A stretch of DNA of 64,000 nt from an uncultured Chromatiaceae bacterium (GCA_937978655.1 CALJUX010000058.1:11244-75243), one strand, 5' to 3'; positions 1-8,808 are shown, counted from the stretch's first letter. Program-made: numbers and translations. The notes: generated by a model from the letters alone, not told the origin.

Positions 1-700
1 ACAGTTCACGGATGTTGCTGATTTTCTTGTCCACAGTCAGGATAAACGGGTTATCCAGCTCAACCTGGCCGGCTTCAGCGTTGTTGATGAAGTACGGAGA
101 CAGGTAACCACGGTCAAACTGCATCCCTTCAACCACAGCCAGCTCGTTCGCCAGACCTTGGCCTTCTTCAACAGTAATAACGCCTTCTTTACCGACTTTG
201 TCCATCGCGTCTGCAATGATTTGGCCGATTTCGTCATCAGAGTTGGCAGAAATAGTACCAACCTGCGCAATGGCTTTTGAATCGGTGCAAGGCTGTGACA
301 GCGCTTTTAATTCAGCCACGGCAGCAATCACGGCTTTGTCGATACCGCGTTTTAAATCCATTGGATTCATGCCGGCAGCAACAGCTTTAACACCTTCGTT
401 GATGATGTTTTGTGCCAGTACTGTCGCAGTGGTCGTACCGTCACCGGCTTCGTCGTTGGCTTTAGAAGCAACTTCTTTCACCATCTGCGCGCCCATATTT
501 TCGAACTTGTCTTCCAGCTCGATTTCTTTGGCAACAGATACACCGTCTTTGGTGATCAGCGGAGCGCCGAAAGATTTATCCAGAATCACATTGCGGCCTT
601 TCGGGCCTAAAGTAACGCGAACGGCATTTGCCAGAATGTTCACGCCTTTTAACATCTTGTTGCGGGCTTCATCGCCAAAACGTACGTCTTTTGCAGCCAT
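1..700 (-). CDS. groEL: Chaperonin GroEL (60 kDa), N-terminal part
   Basis: Large subunit of the cytoplasmic GroEL/GroES folding machine; it encloses unfolded proteins and refolds them using ATP. The first 233 codons are visible, starting MAAKDVRFGDEAR; the C-terminal half lies outside the window. The nucleotide-binding signature GDGTTTATVLA sits at about residues 86-96 and the conserved LGPKGRNV at about 31-38. It is the second gene of the groESL operon, 52 bp after groES, so it is transcribed from the heat-shock promoter upstream of groES. An open frame antisense to it (198-707, plus strand) is a shadow. Identity is certain; only completeness cannot be judged. Confidence 0.99.
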   Translation of the reverse strand, partial: MAAKDVRFGDEARNKMLKGVNILANAVRVTLGPKGRNVILDKSFGAPLITKDGVSVAKEIELEDKFENMGAQMVKEVASKANDEAGDGTTTATVLAQNIINEGVKAVAAGMNPMDLKRGIDKAVIAAVAELKALSQPCTDSKAIAQVGTISANSDDEIGQIIADAMDKVGKEGVITVEEGQGLANELAVVEGMQFDRGYLSPYFINNAEAGQVELDNPFILTVDKKISNIREL

Positions 701-752
701 TTTCTAATTACCTCAAATCAATTCAATGCGTGGGAAAAGTCATTACCGAAGA

Positions 753-1043
753 TTATTCAGTGATGATGCCAAGGATGTTGTCTTCTTTGGTGATCACGTA
801 TTCCTGACCGTCGATTTTCTCAGTGCGCTCGACATAAGCACCAAAAATCACTTTATCACCCACTTTGACTTCCAGTGGACGCACGCTGCCGTTTTCCAGA
901 ATACGGCCCAAGCCAACTGCAACGACTTCACCGCGGGTCGACTTCTCAGCAGATGCGCCGGTCAGCACGATACCACCGGCTGATTTGCTCTCAGCTTCCA
1001 GACGCTTGATGATGACGCGATCATGTAATGGACGAATATTCAT
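753..1043 (-). CDS. groES: Co-chaperonin GroES (10 kDa)
   Basis: Heptameric lid of the GroEL chamber. The product is 96 residues, the usual size, and begins MNIRPLHDRVIIKR; the mobile-loop segment GGIVLTGASAEKS is at about residues 23-35 and the protein ends LGIITE. The frame stays open upstream to 1238, but the ATG at 1043 matches the family start and has an AGGAG-type ribosome site a few bases before it, so the longer version is rejected. First gene of groES-groEL; a sigma-32-like promoter lies about 70 bp upstream. Confidence 0.99.
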   Translation of the reverse strand: MNIRPLHDRVIIKRLEAESKSAGGIVLTGASAEKSTRGEVVAVGLGRILENGSVRPLEVKVGDKVIFGAYVERTEKIDGQEYVITKEDNILGIITE

Positions 1044-1111
1044 GTGTAAAGCTCCTGAACATGGTTGTGGATTTAATCCCGCAAGCGGGGTTAAAAAATT
1101 TTGTAACCGGG

Positions 1112-1140
1112 ATATGGGGTAAACCCGCAAAAAAACCAAG
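1112..1140 (-). promoter_or_regulatory. Sigma-32 (heat-shock) type promoter of groESL
   Basis: Read on the minus strand there is CTTGGT (1135-1140), a 15-bp spacer and CCCCATAT (1112-1119). The known RpoH consensus is CTTGAA, 11-16 bp, CCCCATnT, so the -10 is a full match and the -35 differs at two positions. It lies about 70 bp before the groES start, as expected for a groE heat-shock promoter. Confidence 0.8.
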
Positions 1141-1290
1141 GGGATTGATGGAAGTTTTTTTCTGGCCGGTGTGATTGATGACGTCACACAATAAATCACG
1201 CCGGCACAACACAGCGCAGGCTGAAAGAAACTGGCCACAAGCCCGGTCTGGTGTCGGCAGGACTGACTGCGTTACAGTAGCGCCACATGC

Positions 1291-1434
1291 ATAAAGCTAT
1301 TGTTTGACAATATCTGCCAGACCATTTGCCGGCAGCACCCGTATACTGTGCCGGAAATTATTGCCATCCCGGTTAGCCAGGGCTTTTTGCCTTACCTGCG
1401 CCGGGTCAATGAGGAATGTTTACTGAATGAATAA
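1291..1434 (+). pseudogene. cutA: cutA remnant: C-terminal end of divalent-cation tolerance protein CutA
   Basis: Translating the plus strand in the frame ending at the TAA of 1432-1434 gives HPYTVPEIIAIPVSQGF from 1336, followed by LPYLRRVNEECLLNE. This is the highly conserved C-terminal signature of CutA, a small trimeric protein (about 105-110 residues). Homology seems to extend back to about 1291 (IKLLFDNICQTICRQ). Further upstream the same frame hits a TGA at 1264, and no CutA N-terminal half can be read before the groES promoter, so about 60 residues are missing. The remnant overlaps the first 8 bases of dsbD (ATGAATAA), the arrangement expected when cutA precedes dsbD in an operon. No ATG is available in frame; translation from GTG or TTG cannot be excluded. 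Confidence 0.8.
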
Positions 1435-3277
1435 CCGGAAATCCTTGCGCGCCGTCTTGCTTACGCTGGGTCTGACAATTTGCCTGCCGTGGCAAACCAT
1501 CGCGGATCCTCTACAAAACAGTAGCGCCAGCCAAAATCCATTACCGGCCCAAAATATTCTGGCAGCCTTACAAAAACCACAATTTTTACCTGTAGATCAA
1601 GCCTTTAGTTTTGACTTCGCCCAAAGCGGTGAGTCGGTGCGGGTCAGCTTTCAAATCGCAGACGGTTATTACCTGTACAAACACAAGCTGAAAATTGCCG
1701 GCGTAGCGGTTAATTTCAGCAACCCGGTATTACCAGCTGGTTTGCCGCATGAAGATGAATATGTTGGCAAAACCGACATTTACCGCCATCAGTTGGTGTT
1801 TGACGTCAAGCTGGCCAATATCGATGCGGACGCCAAATTAAAAGTTCGTTATCAGGGCTGTGCCGACGCCGGCCTGTGTTATCCGGTAGAAACCCGCGAA
1901 ATTCCGCTGGTTGGTGCAGCCAAGCCGGACAGCAGCGCGGCAGCGTCAGCTGAAGCAACTGAAACAGCGGCAACAACAGCAGCGCCAGTCTCCAACCAGA
2001 TTGGTCTGGCTGAGCGTTTAAGCAGTGATAAAAGTCTGCTGACTTTAGGGCTGTTTTTCCTGCTGGGTTTAGGCCTGGCCTTCACGCCTTGTGTGTTTCC
2101 GATGTACCCGATCCTGACCAGTATTATTGTTGGCCAGGGCCAGCAACTGAGCCACGGCCGTGCGTTTCGCTTGTCTTTTGCTTATGTTCAGGGCATGGCA
2201 CTGACCTACTCCGCTTTGGGTTTAGTGGTGGCAAGCGCCGGTGTGAAATTTCAGGCCGCGTTCCAGCATCCGGCGGTGTTAATCGGTATGAGTCTGCTGT
2301 TTGTGTTACTCGCCGGCGCGATGTTTGGCTGGATTAATCTGCAGTTACCGGCACGCTGGACAGAAAAACTCACTGCAACCAGCAACCGCCAGCAAGGTGG
2401 TTCCGTTAAAGGCGCACTGGTGATGGGCGCGTTATCTGGCCTGGTCGCCTCGCCTTGCACCACAGCGCCGCTGACCGGTGTGCTGTTGTATATCGCCCAA
2501 AGCGGTGATTTAGCTTATGGCGCGCTGGTGCTTTATATCCTGAGCCTCGGCATGGGCCTGCCGCTGTTAATCTTGGGCAGCAGCGGCGGCAAATGGCTGC
2601 CAAAACCCGGCGCCTGGATGGACGTGATTAAAGCTATATTTGGCTTCCTGTTGTTATCAGTGCCGCTGATGCTGTTATCACGCATTGTTGCAGTGGAAGT
2701 GCTGTTAGTGCTGGGTTCATTGTTAGCGCTGGGCTTTGCCCTTTATCTGCAGCAAGTACAACAATTGCTGAAAACAGCATTGGCCAGAAGCCTGTGCTGG
2801 TTGGTCGCCACATTGTTAGTCTGTGCAGTGGTGCTGGCAAATTATCAGCAATGGCTGGCGCCGGCGGTGCAAACGCAGCCTGCAGCAATCAGCATCGCCA
2901 GCAGCCCACAGGCTGGTCAGTTTATCGACATTAAGACCCTGGCCGATTTGGACGCACAGCTGGCAGAAGCCAAAGCGCAAAATCAATATGTGATGTTGGA
3001 TTTATTCGCTGAATGGTGTGTTGCCTGCAAAGAATTTGAGCACATCACTTTTGCAGACGCCGGCGTCAAAACCGAAATGGCAAAAATTCGCTTATTACGC
3101 ATCGATGTGACCAAAGCGACGGAGCAGGATCAGCAGGTTTTGGACAAATTTCAGGTGCTGGGTTTACCAACTTTATTGTTTTTTGCACCGAACGGCAGCG
3201 AATTAACGACATCGCGCATCACTGGTTTTATGGGGCCAGAGGATTTTAAAGCGCATCTGATGCAGCTGCAGCAATAA
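1427..3277 (+). CDS. dsbD: Thiol:disulfide interchange protein DsbD
   Basis: Inner-membrane protein that carries reducing power from cytoplasmic thioredoxin to the periplasm, where it keeps DsbC/DsbG and cytochrome c maturation proteins reduced. It has 616 residues. A signal peptide (about 1-26) is followed by the periplasmic alpha domain with Cys145 and Cys151 (GCADAGLCYPVE), an Ala/Thr-rich linker (165-188), the eight-helix beta domain with the redox pair Cys222 (FTPCVFPMYP) and Cys344 (SPCTTAPLTG), and the C-terminal thioredoxin-like gamma domain with EWCVAC (Cys531, Cys534). All six redox cysteines are present. The start overlaps the stop of the cutA remnant, so initiation may once have been coupled to cutA translation. 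Confidence 0.97.
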   Translation: MNNRKSLRAVLLTLGLTICLPWQTIADPLQNSSASQNPLPAQNILAALQKPQFLPVDQAFSFDFAQSGESVRVSFQIADGYYLYKHKLKIAGVAVNFSNPVLPAGLPHEDEYVGKTDIYRHQLVFDVKLANIDADAKLKVRYQGCADAGLCYPVETREIPLVGAAKPDSSAAASAEATETAATTAAPVSNQIGLAERLSSDKSLLTLGLFFLLGLGLAFTPCVFPMYPILTSIIVGQGQQLSHGRAFRLSFAYVQGMALTYSALGLVVASAGVKFQAAFQHPAVLIGMSLLFVLLAGAMFGWINLQLPARWTEKLTATSNRQQGGSVKGALVMGALSGLVASPCTTAPLTGVLLYIAQSGDLAYGALVLYILSLGMGLPLLILGSSGGKWLPKPGAWMDVIKAIFGFLLLSVPLMLLSRIVAVEVLLVLGSLLALGFALYLQQVQQLLKTALARSLCWLVATLLVCAVVLANYQQWLAPAVQTQPAAISIASSPQAGQFIDIKTLADLDAQLAEAKAQNQYVMLDLFAEWCVACKEFEHITFADAGVKTEMAKIRLLRIDVTKATEQDQQVLDKFQVLGLPTLLFFAPNGSELTTSRITGFMGPEDFKAHLMQLQQ

Positions 3278-3294
3278 GGCTGCAGCTCCCGACT

Positions 3295-3330
3295 GGCGTG
3301 GTTTGGGAAACTGCTCAGACCACGCCTTTC
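3295..3330 (+). terminator. Probable rho-independent terminator of dsbD
   Basis: Inverted repeat GGCGTGGT (3295-3302) and ACCACGCC (3319-3326) with a 16-base loop, followed by TTTC. It begins 17 bases after the dsbD stop. The loop is long and the T tract short, so efficiency is uncertain. Confidence 0.5.
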
Positions 3331-3396
3331 CCGCCCCGTCCCCCCCGATACAACAACAGCGGCGAAAAGTTCCCATCTGCTGATAAGACCAGTATT

Positions 3397-3427
3397 TTGC
3401 TGCCATTTGCTGCGATTTCACTATAAT
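3397..3427 (+). promoter_or_regulatory. Probable sigma-70 promoter of aroQ-accB-accC
   Basis: A perfect TATAAT at 3422-3427 with a TTGCTG at 3397-3402 (19-bp spacer, slightly long). It lies about 110 bp before the aroQ start and is the only clear -10 in the dsbD-aroQ gap. Confidence 0.5.
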
Positions 3428-3538
3428 GAGGCGCAAATCTGCAAATGCCCGCCAGATTTCCGCTGAAAAAGATTGTTTTTTCACCGACCTTTGGCAGGAT
3501 GGAAGCAGATCCAGAATTATCAACGGAATAATCGACAA

Positions 3539-4000
3539 ATGACTGCCAAATTACGGATTTTGCTGTTAAACGGTCCGAACCTGAATATGCTGGGGCAACG
3601 CGAGCCACATATTTATGGCGCGCAAACGCTGGCACAAATTGTCAGCGATCTGCAGCAAACCGCCGCTTCAATGCAGGTGGAATTAGCCCATCTGCAATCC
3701 AATGCCGAGCATGAACTGGTCGGCGCCATCCAGCAGAGTTTGGGCCAGCAGGATTTTATCATTATCAATCCGGGCGCTTTTACTCATACCAGTGTCGCCA
3801 TCCGCGACGCCTTACTGGCGGTGGCCGTGCCATTTATTGAAGTGCATTTGTCGAATGTTCACGCCCGCGAAGCATTTCGCCGGCATTCTTATTTATCCGA
3901 TATCGCAAAGGGTGTGATCTGTGGTCTGGGGGCAAACGGTTACCGTTATGCACTGGACGCAGCGGTCAAAACGCTGACCAGCACGCCCGCTAACCCATAA
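3539..4000 (+). CDS. aroQ: 3-dehydroquinate dehydratase, type II
   Basis: Converts 3-dehydroquinate to 3-dehydroshikimate, third step of the shikimate pathway; a cytoplasmic dodecamer in this family. It has 153 residues, the usual length. Visible motifs are GPNLNMLG (12-19), catalytic Tyr26 (HIYG), NPGAFTHTSVAIRD (77-90), and EVHLSNVHARE (101-111) carrying the active-site His103, then FRRHSYLS. The frame is open back to 3473, but the ATG at 3539 aligns with the family start. It lies directly before accB-accC, an order common in gammaproteobacteria. Confidence 0.97.
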   Translation: MTAKLRILLLNGPNLNMLGQREPHIYGAQTLAQIVSDLQQTAASMQVELAHLQSNAEHELVGAIQQSLGQQDFIIINPGAFTHTSVAIRDALLAVAVPFIEVHLSNVHAREAFRRHSYLSDIAKGVICGLGANGYRYALDAAVKTLTSTPANP

Positions 4001-4027
4001 ATTCCAACCAAGTCAGGCGCAAACGTC

Positions 4028-4480
4028 ATGGATATTAGAAAAATTAAAAAACTGATCGAACTTCTGGAAGAATCCGGCATTAACGAGCTGGAAATCACCG
4101 AAGGTGAAGAATCTGTGCGCATCAGCCGTGGTGGTCCGGTACAGCAATATGCTCCGGTACACTACACTGCTGCACCAGCTGCAGCTCCGGCACCAGCCGC
4201 AGCTCCGGCTGCTGCACCAGCCGCGGCAGCAGCTCCGGTTGTGACCGGTCATCAAATGCGCTCACCGATGGTCGGGACTTTCTACCGTGCTGCTTCACCA
4301 ACGTCGAAGAACTTCGCCGAAGTGGGTCAAAGCGTCAAAGTCGGCGATACGCTGTGTATCGTGGAAGCGATGAAAATGATGAACCAGATCCAGGCAGATA
4401 AAGCCGGTACTATCACGGCCATTCTGGTGGAAAACGGCGAGCCGGTTGAATTTGACCAGCCTTTATTTGTGATCGAATAA
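4028..4480 (+). CDS. accB: Biotin carboxyl carrier protein of acetyl-CoA carboxylase
   Basis: Carries the biotin that AccC carboxylates and the AccAD transferase uses to make malonyl-CoA for fatty-acid synthesis. It has 150 residues: an N-terminal helical region beginning MDIRKIKKLIELLEESG, an Ala/Pro-rich flexible linker (about 48-72), and the biotinyl domain with EAMKMMN, where Lys116 is the biotinylated residue, in the typical thumb-containing bacterial form. The linker is a low-complexity protein segment rather than a DNA repeat element. It is co-transcribed with accC, whose start is 16 bp downstream. Confidence 0.98.
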   Translation: MDIRKIKKLIELLEESGINELEITEGEESVRISRGGPVQQYAPVHYTAAPAAAPAPAAAPAAAPAAAAAPVVTGHQMRSPMVGTFYRAASPTSKNFAEVGQSVKVGDTLCIVEAMKMMNQIQADKAGTITAILVENGEPVEFDQPLFVIE

Positions 4481-4496
4481 CCGAAAAGGCCGACAC

Positions 4497-5840
4497 ATGT
4501 TAGAAAAAGTGCTGATAGCCAACCGGGGCGAAATTGCGCTGCGTATTTTACGCGCCTGCAAAGAACTCGGGATTAAAACTGTCGCAGTGCATTCCACTGT
4601 AGACCGTAACCTCAAGCATGTGCTGCTGGCGGACGAGACCATCTGTATTGGCCCTGCCCCATCACCACAAAGCTACCTGAATATTCCGGCATTAATCGCC
4701 GCCGCCGAAGTCACCAACGCCCAGGCCATTCACCCGGGTTATGGTTTCCTCGCTGAGCGCGCAGATTTCGCCCAGCAAGTTGAAGACAGCGGCCTGGTCT
4801 TTATTGGCCCGCGTCCGGAATCCATCAGCCTGATGGGCGACAAAGTCTCCGCCATCGAAGCGATGAAAAAAGCCGGTGTGCCTTGTGTACCGGGCTCTGA
4901 CGGTGCGGTCGGCGACGACGCCGACACCAACAAAGCCATCGCCAAACGTATTGGTTACCCAATCATCGTCAAAGCTGCTGGCGGCGGCGGTGGTCGTGGT
5001 ATGCGTGTGGTGCGCGGTGAAGATGAGCTGGTGTCATCGATTGAAATGACCAAAGCCGAAGCCAAAGCCGCTTTTGGCAATGACATGGTGTACATGGAGA
5101 AATTCCTGGAAAACCCACGTCATATCGAAATTCAGGTCTTGGCCGACGGTCAGGGCAAAGCCATTCACTTGGGTGAGCGTGACTGTTCGATGCAGCGCCG
5201 TCACCAGAAAGTGGTCGAAGAAGCGCCGGCTCCTGGCATCACGCAGGAACAGCGTGACTTTATCGGTGGCCGTTGTGTGCAGGCTTGTATCGACCTGAAC
5301 TATCGTGGTGCCGGTACTTTTGAATTCCTCTATGAAAACGGTGAGTTTTTCTTTATCGAGATGAACACCCGTATTCAGGTAGAACACCCGGTCACCGAGA
5401 TGATCACCGGCGTGGATTTGATTAAAGAGCAGTTACGCATCGCCTCTGGTATGCCGCTGTCGATTAAACAATCCGACATCGTCATTCGCGGCCATGCCGT
5501 GGAATGCCGCATCAACGCCGAAGATCCAAAAACCTTTATCCCGTCGCCAGGCACTATCACCCGTTTCCATCCGCCAGGTGGCAATGGCGTGCGCTGGGAT
5601 TCGCATATCTATGCCGATTACACTGTACCGCCAAACTACGACTCGATGGTCGGCAAGCTCATCACTTACGGTGAGAACCGCGCTATCGCCATTGCGCGGA
5701 TGCGCAATGCGCTGGGCGAGCTGCTGGTCGGTGGCATCAAAACCAATATCGACCTGCATAAAGAGATTATGACGGATGCCAACTTTAATCAGGGCGGCAC
5801 CAACATTCATTATCTTGAGCACAAACTCGGTATGAAATAG
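4497..5840 (+). CDS. accC: Biotin carboxylase subunit of acetyl-CoA carboxylase
   Basis: ATP-dependent carboxylation of the biotin on AccB using bicarbonate. It has 447 residues, as in E. coli. The N-terminal domain starts MLEKVLIANRGEIALRI; the ATP-grasp domain has the glycine-rich lid GGGGGRGMR (162-170) and Lys159; the catalytic segment FIEMNTRIQVEHPVTE includes the metal-binding Glu/Asn and the active-site Arg. The biotin carboxylase C-terminal domain follows. It is the last gene of the aroQ-accB-accC cluster, with a strong terminator immediately downstream. Confidence 0.99.
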   Translation: MLEKVLIANRGEIALRILRACKELGIKTVAVHSTVDRNLKHVLLADETICIGPAPSPQSYLNIPALIAAAEVTNAQAIHPGYGFLAERADFAQQVEDSGLVFIGPRPESISLMGDKVSAIEAMKKAGVPCVPGSDGAVGDDADTNKAIAKRIGYPIIVKAAGGGGGRGMRVVRGEDELVSSIEMTKAEAKAAFGNDMVYMEKFLENPRHIEIQVLADGQGKAIHLGERDCSMQRRHQKVVEEAPAPGITQEQRDFIGGRCVQACIDLNYRGAGTFEFLYENGEFFFIEMNTRIQVEHPVTEMITGVDLIKEQLRIASGMPLSIKQSDIVIRGHAVECRINAEDPKTFIPSPGTITRFHPPGGNGVRWDSHIYADYTVPPNYDSMVGKLITYGENRAIAIARMRNALGELLVGGIKTNIDLHKEIMTDANFNQGGTNIHYLEHKLGMK

Positions 5841-5841
5841 T

Positions 5842-5868
5842 AAAAAGGCCTCAACTGAGGCCTTTTTT
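5842..5868 (+). terminator. Rho-independent terminator after accC
   Basis: Stem AAGGCCTCA / TGAGGCCTT with a 2-3 base loop, flanked by A-rich and T-rich runs (5842-5868). It lies 2 bases after the accC stop. The A tract on the left means it could also serve the converging reverse-strand gene that ends at 5874. Confidence 0.9.
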
Positions 5869-5873
5869 AATGC

Positions 5874-6941
5874 TCACGACACCAGCATTCCGGCCGGCCA
5901 TTTTGTGTCCGGCCGGTGTGAAGACCCAACAGCCACGCCCTGTGACAGTGATATTTGCGCCGGCGGCGGCACAGTGTCAGCTTCAGCCAACCAGCACACG
6001 ACATCCTGTTGCCAGTCAATCGCAGTTAAATCCGCCGCCAGACTTTCCAGACGCTGCATCCGCAGTGGGTTTTCTTTGCCGATCTGGCGTAACAGCCATT
6101 TAAACCAGGCTTGCCGGCGCAGCCAGAAGGCGATAGTACCGTAGCCGGCGATTAATTCCTGGCGGGTGCTGGCGTCACAAAACTGCGACAAACTCTGCAA
6201 TTGCAGGCTGTGCAGAAACCTGTGGCAATGCTGGCTGCGCTCAGGCTCGGCCAGATTGGCAAAGCCGTAGTCAGCTTTCAGATGCTTCAGATGACAATAC
6301 AACACGCCAAGGTAACGTTTGGGCAACAGCGCTTTTTGCCGGCCGAATTGCAACGTCTCGAATTTTTCTGCCTGAACAAAATAAATTTCCGGGTGGACCG
6401 GAAAGAACATGATGTCGCCGGTCCCTACCAGCGGACAAGTCCGGTACACCTGAGGCATTGCCAGATCGCCGGCCAGATTCAGCCCGGAAAAACGAAATAA
6501 TGCCGGTTTGCCTTGCGCACTGGCGGCGCGGACTGTGGCAACAGCACGTGCCATATTGGCCGTGATGGCCAGATGATCATCATCCAGTTTGACAGCCAGC
6601 TGATAGCGACACTGCGCCAGCGCAAAATTGTAGTAATTCGCCATGCTGTGCAGCGAAAAAGTGCCGGCACCGGCATGGGCGGCACTCAGGATCGGATACA
6701 CCTGAGGTTCATAATGAAACACACGGATTTTGTCAGGAAACTCGCTGGCAAGCTGCAGCAGGATCTGCGGCGTCCGATCGCTGCAATCATTGTAACAAGC
6801 GACAATTTCGTCAAAAAAAGCTAAGTGACTGCGAATGGTGGCTTCAAGAAACTCGGCGCCATTTTTTATCCGCATCACCGCACTGATCCCCGGCAAGCGG
6901 GGACTGGCCAGCTGCTCTGGCCTGAAAAGGAAATCCTGCAC
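5874..6941 (-). CDS. Glycosyltransferase family 2-like protein
   Basis: 355 residues, predicted soluble. The N-terminal half resembles GT-A fold family 2 enzymes: ISAVMRIKNGAEFLEATIRSHLAFFDEIVACYNDCSDRTPQ (about 19-59) matches the usual opening with conserved nucleotide-binding Asp, and KLDDDHLA is a plausible DxD-type metal/nucleotide site. The C-terminal half is unfamiliar. It begins with a GTG at 6941 with a weak ribosome site; an in-frame ATG at residue 23 is the alternative but would remove part of the first strand. The gene stands alone between accC and prmA on the opposite strand. The acceptor is unknown; a surface polysaccharide or LPS role is only a guess. Confidence 0.65.
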   Translation of the reverse strand: MQDFLFRPEQLASPRLPGISAVMRIKNGAEFLEATIRSHLAFFDEIVACYNDCSDRTPQILLQLASEFPDKIRVFHYEPQVYPILSAAHAGAGTFSLHSMANYYNFALAQCRYQLAVKLDDDHLAITANMARAVATVRAASAQGKPALFRFSGLNLAGDLAMPQVYRTCPLVGTGDIMFFPVHPEIYFVQAEKFETLQFGRQKALLPKRYLGVLYCHLKHLKADYGFANLAEPERSQHCHRFLHSLQLQSLSQFCDASTRQELIAGYGTIAFWLRRQAWFKWLLRQIGKENPLRMQRLESLAADLTAIDWQQDVVCWLAEADTVPPPAQISLSQGVAVGSSHRPDTKWPAGMLVS

Positions 6942-7154
6942 GACTCTGGATCCGTCACAATGAGGTTTTATTCGTCTGAATCGGCATTCTACGAAAACAA
7001 TGTGTCAGATTTGGTTCTTTTGTGTAAACAAATTGCATTTGCCCGCCACCTCGGCCGTTCAGGCTGCCCGGCGGCGAATCGCTGGCATGCCAAGACCGAT
7101 AAAAACTGCTAAAATCGCCGCCCTTATTGTTTGCCAACCTCGCTGGAACTACTG

Positions 7155-8039
7155 ATGCCCTGGATCCAACTGCGCGTTCACACCACAGAAAAACATGCTG
7201 AAACGGTCAGCGACATGCTGATGAGCTGGGGCGCACAGGCCGTGAGTTTTGTCGACGCACACGACACCCCGATTTATGAGCCGATGCCCGGCGAAGTGAT
7301 TTACTGGGCCAATACCGTTGTGGTTGGCCTGTTTGACGCTGAACATCCGATGGACAAAGTGATCCGAAAACTGGAACAGGTCAGCCTGTTTAAACAGGGT
7401 GTACAGTACAAATTAGAACAGCTGGAAGACAAAGACTGGGAGCGCGAATGGATGGATAACTTCCACCCGATCCGCTTCGGCAAGCGCCTGTGGGTGTGTC
7501 CGAGCTGGCGCGATATTCCGGACCCTACCGCCGTCAACGTCATGCTGGACCCAGGCCTCGCTTTTGGTACCGGCACCCACCCCACCACAGCCCTTTGTAT
7601 GGAATGGCTGGATGCACAGGATTTGACCGACAGTCTGGTGGTCGATTTTGGTTGTGGCTCTGGCATTTTGGGTATCGCCGCGCTGAAGCTCGGTGGTAAA
7701 CGGGTGGTTGGCATCGACATTGACCCACAGGCCATTGAAGCCAGCACCGCCAATGCCGCGCGCAATAACGTCGCCGGCCAGATTGAACTGTACTTACCCA
7801 AAGACCAGCCGAAGTTGGAAGCAGACGTGGTGGTCGCCAATATCCTCGCCGGCCCGCTGGCTGAACTGAGTCAAATCATCAGTGCTTATGTCCGGCCCGG
7901 CGGGCTGCTGGCACTGTCCGGTATTCTGCAAAGCCAGGCGCAGTCGGTGATGGACGCTTACAGCGCTGAATTTGAGTTTGATGCAGTTGCCGTCAAGGAT
8001 GAATGGGTGCGCCTCAGTGCGCGGAAAAAAGTGCTCTGA
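7155..8039 (+). CDS. prmA: Ribosomal protein L11 methyltransferase
   Basis: Trimethylates ribosomal protein L11 using S-adenosylmethionine. The 294 residues start MPWIQLRVHTTEKHAE, the same length as E. coli PrmA. An N-terminal L11-recognition domain (1-60) is followed by a class I methyltransferase domain with DPGLAFGTGTHPTT, the SAM motif VDFGCGSGILGIAALKLG and VGIDIDPQA, then VVANILAGPL. A longer TTG-started frame from 7131 is rejected because the ATG at 7155 matches the family start and is preceded by a GGA ribosome site. In E. coli and many relatives prmA is followed directly by dusB-fis; here a 3.4-kb block on the other strand separates them. Confidence 0.97.
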   Translation: MPWIQLRVHTTEKHAETVSDMLMSWGAQAVSFVDAHDTPIYEPMPGEVIYWANTVVVGLFDAEHPMDKVIRKLEQVSLFKQGVQYKLEQLEDKDWEREWMDNFHPIRFGKRLWVCPSWRDIPDPTAVNVMLDPGLAFGTGTHPTTALCMEWLDAQDLTDSLVVDFGCGSGILGIAALKLGGKRVVGIDIDPQAIEASTANAARNNVAGQIELYLPKDQPKLEADVVVANILAGPLAELSQIISAYVRPGGLLALSGILQSQAQSVMDAYSAEFEFDAVAVKDEWVRLSARKKVL

Positions 8040-8052
8040 ACCGCTACCGCAT

Positions 8053-8793
8053 TCAGCGCTGAGCCGGCCGGCGCCGGACACTGGTTAACACTTGAACCAG
8101 CGCGGCCTCACACTGATACTCCAGGGTGATCTCACTGCCACAGCGCCAACCCGCCGACCAGTCGGTACACAGCACCAAACTCAGCTGTGTTGCGGATATT
8201 TCGCGGACCTCTGCGGCACTGAACTCCATGATCCGCCGGCAATCCGGATACAATGCTTTATATAACGCCTCTTTGGCGGCAAACAACAACGTCAGCAACT
8301 GCGCTTCAGACCAGTGCCCGCTCCGGGCTTGCTGCACCAGCCATTGCTGCTCTGCCGTGCTGGCAATAAAAGGCCGCAGCCCCATCAGCTGCGCCGGCTC
8401 CAGATAATGTTCCAAATCCAGACCCAGACTATATTCCGGTCTGGCACAGAGCCCCACCAGAACCTCACCCCCACTGTGCGAGATGGCACCACTTTGCCCG
8501 GCCGGCCATTGTGGACTGCGATCGGCAGCTGGTAACACTTGGTCGCAGGCCAAACCCAGTTCCTGCTGCAAGTGACGCACTAACATGCGCCCGGCCAGGT
8601 ATTCACTCTGACGCTTGGAAACGGCCTGACCGATCCCGGCCGGCAGTACAATGCCAGACTGTGCCGCCAGCGCCGGTACATTGGCTGCGCGCTGAAACGT
8701 CGCCCGGCACAGTGCAAAGCCCTGCCAGCGCCAGCGTTGCGGCTGCAGCATAAACTGCTCTGGCGTTAATATGTCAGTGCACTGACCATCCAT
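8053..8793 (-). CDS. 4'-phosphopantetheinyl transferase (Sfp/EntD type)
   Basis: Transfers the phosphopantetheine arm of CoA to acyl or peptidyl carrier proteins. It has 246 residues with the Sfp-superfamily motifs in order: the SHS motif (ISHSGG, about 104-109), the magnesium-binding GLDLE (124-128, where GIDIE is more usual), and FAAKEALYKALYP (171-183), the W/FxxKEAxxK signature. It resembles the EntD branch rather than the small holo-ACP synthase AcpS. No carrier protein or synthase gene is present here, so the substrate cannot be inferred. It lies 15 bp downstream of the unknown gene 8809-9783 and is probably co-transcribed with it. Confidence 0.85.
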   Translation of the reverse strand: MDGQCTDILTPEQFMLQPQRWRWQGFALCRATFQRAANVPALAAQSGIVLPAGIGQAVSKRQSEYLAGRMLVRHLQQELGLACDQVLPAADRSPQWPAGQSGAISHSGGEVLVGLCARPEYSLGLDLEHYLEPAQLMGLRPFIASTAEQQWLVQQARSGHWSEAQLLTLLFAAKEALYKALYPDCRRIMEFSAAEVREISATQLSLVLCTDWSAGWRCGSEITLEYQCEAALVQVLTSVRRRPAQR

Positions 8794-8808
8794 GCCTGGT
8801 TTATCCTG

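Noticed and set aside
198..707. 169-codon plus-strand open frame antisense to groEL
   Set aside because: It lies fully within the strongly conserved groEL coding sequence and its translation has no recognisable features; it is a shadow frame.
4165..4240. Repetitive Ala/Pro-coding DNA in accB
   Set aside because: It encodes the normal flexible linker of the biotin carrier and is not a mobile or regulatory repeat.
7131..7154. TTG-initiated longer PrmA
   Set aside because: The ATG at 7155 matches the family N-terminus (MPWIQLRV) and has a ribosome site.
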